This document shows, one piece after another, positions 5,629 to 5,938 of a stretch of 5,938 nt of DNA. Within the stretch, counting starts at the first letter, position 1, and every line of letters starts with the position of its first letter. The notes beneath the pieces are model-generated. The model did not search any database and was not told the DNA's origin. It was given only the letters and a program-made list of their open reading frames with translations. The position numbers were made by a program, and so were the translations under genes. The DNA comes from Candidatus Saccharibacteria bacterium UBA7683 (GTDB lineage Bacteria; Patescibacteriota; Saccharimonadia; Saccharimonadales; UBA7683): the NCBI GenBank assembly GCA_002482925.1, contig DLGX01000056.1:1-5938 (forward strand), written 5' to 3'.

Positions 5629-5938
5629 TTAAGATTGTGATTGGAGGCTTTTAAGTTCTGCAATCACTTGTTCACCATGCCCAAGCGGAGTTACACGTCC
5701 ATAGGTTTTTACGATTTCGCCTTCAGGATTTATAATAAACGTTTTTCTTTGAATACCAATTTTGCCGAACATCTTTGGTCCCCATGCACCGTATTCTTCA
5801 ATAGTCTCGCCTTCTGGATCAGAAAGCAGTGTAAAGTTTAATTTATGCTTTGCTTTGAATTTGCGATGGCTGTCTTCGTCATCTTTACTAATACCTACCA
5901 CATTAGCACCGAGTGCAATTAACTCATCGTTTGCATCT
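5629..5938 (-). CDS. bcp: Bcp/PrxQ-type thiol peroxiredoxin, C-terminal part (5' truncated by window)
   Basis: Peroxiredoxins of the Bcp/PrxQ group reduce hydrogen peroxide and organic peroxides using a reactive cysteine recycled by thioredoxin. The last 102 codons are present; the frame stays open to the window edge (reading DANDELIALGANVVGISKD), so the GTG at 5899-5901 is an internal valine codon, not a start. Family landmarks are GISKDDEDSHRKF, the LLSDPEG turn, YGAWG, and the active-site Arg region GIQRKTFIINPEGEIV (Arg codon at 5746-5748), followed by GHGEQVIAEL. The peroxidatic and any resolving cysteine belong to the missing N-terminal half; the visible part contains no cysteine. The gene is convergent with the surface-protein gene: its TAA complement starts on the base after that gene's TAG. 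Family assignment is strong; the exact subgroup and symbol are less certain. Confidence 0.9.
   Translation of the reverse strand, partial: DANDELIALGANVVGISKDDEDSHRKFKAKHKLNFTLLSDPEGETIEEYGAWGPKMFGKIGIQRKTFIINPEGEIVKTYGRVTPLGHGEQVIAELKSLQSQS
5637..5667. repeat. Inverted repeat at the convergent 3' ends
   Basis: GTGATTG (5637-5643) and CAATCAC (5661-5667) are perfect 7-base inverted repeats with a 17-base loop. They lie in the last codons of the peroxiredoxin gene, just past the stop of the surface-protein gene. Neither strand shows a clear T tract after the second arm, so it is at best a weak bidirectional 3'-end hairpin and may be chance. Confidence 0.25.

Noticed and set aside
5899..5901. 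GTG as the start of a 90-residue peroxiredoxin
   Set aside because: Upstream codons continue the peroxiredoxin sequence to the window edge, so this is an internal valine codon.
1..5938. Alternative genetic code (UGA as glycine, as in some CPR groups)
   Set aside because: All genes read through with the standard code; no in-frame TGA interrupts conserved domains. TGA is not used as a stop in the five visible ends, but that is too small a sample.
1..5938. Novel multi-gene defence or mobile system, CRISPR array, tRNA or insertion sequence
   Set aside because: The genes are well-known housekeeping families plus one surface protein; no regularly spaced repeats, terminal inverted repeats, transposase or RNA-gene signature was seen on either strand.

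Overview
The window looks like an ordinary chromosomal stretch from a small-genome bacterium, most likely Candidatus Patescibacteria (CPR) and perhaps Saccharibacteria (TM7). The basis is family resemblance. The FtsH peptidase core reads HEGGHALTGF and ends its helical tail with a QVFHEDEGGMM-type segment. MurJ is strongly divergent. Two of the three visible gene starts have little or no Shine-Dalgarno sequence. A cell-surface protein ends in an LAXTG-type sorting signal. Genes are read with the standard code; none of the five visible gene ends uses TGA, and no in-frame TGA needs decoding. The phylum is an inference from memory of these families, not a search result.

Layout, left to right. 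(1) Bases 1-633, plus strand: the 3' part of ftsH, carrying the zinc peptidase domain. (2) Bases 634-709: a short gap with a GC-rich inverted repeat and a candidate promoter. (3) Bases 710-2302: murJ, the putative lipid II flippase. (4) Bases 2340-4121: lepA, the EF4 translation GTPase, with an extended -10 box so close to the ATG that its mRNA may be leaderless. (5) Bases 4122-4245: a 124-base gap with two or three candidate promoters. (6) Bases 4246-5628: an exported, probably sortase-anchored protein with one Ig-like domain and a seven-repeat YVTN-type beta-propeller. (7) Bases 5629-5938, minus strand: the C-terminal part of a Bcp/PrxQ-type peroxiredoxin, convergent with gene 6 and abutting it stop to stop.

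The first three genes are housekeeping functions: membrane protein quality control, cell-wall precursor export and translation fidelity. They run in one direction but each of the downstream two has its own candidate promoter. The fourth gene is the accessory-looking one: a surface adhesin-like or ligand-binding protein, interesting if the organism is an epibiont. No mobile element, CRISPR array, tRNA, rRNA or convincing intrinsic terminator is visible. I do not see a new multi-gene system here. The best leads are the LAXTG-anchored propeller protein, the near-leaderless lepA start, and a MurJ that appears to lack most of the charged cavity residues known from E. coli.
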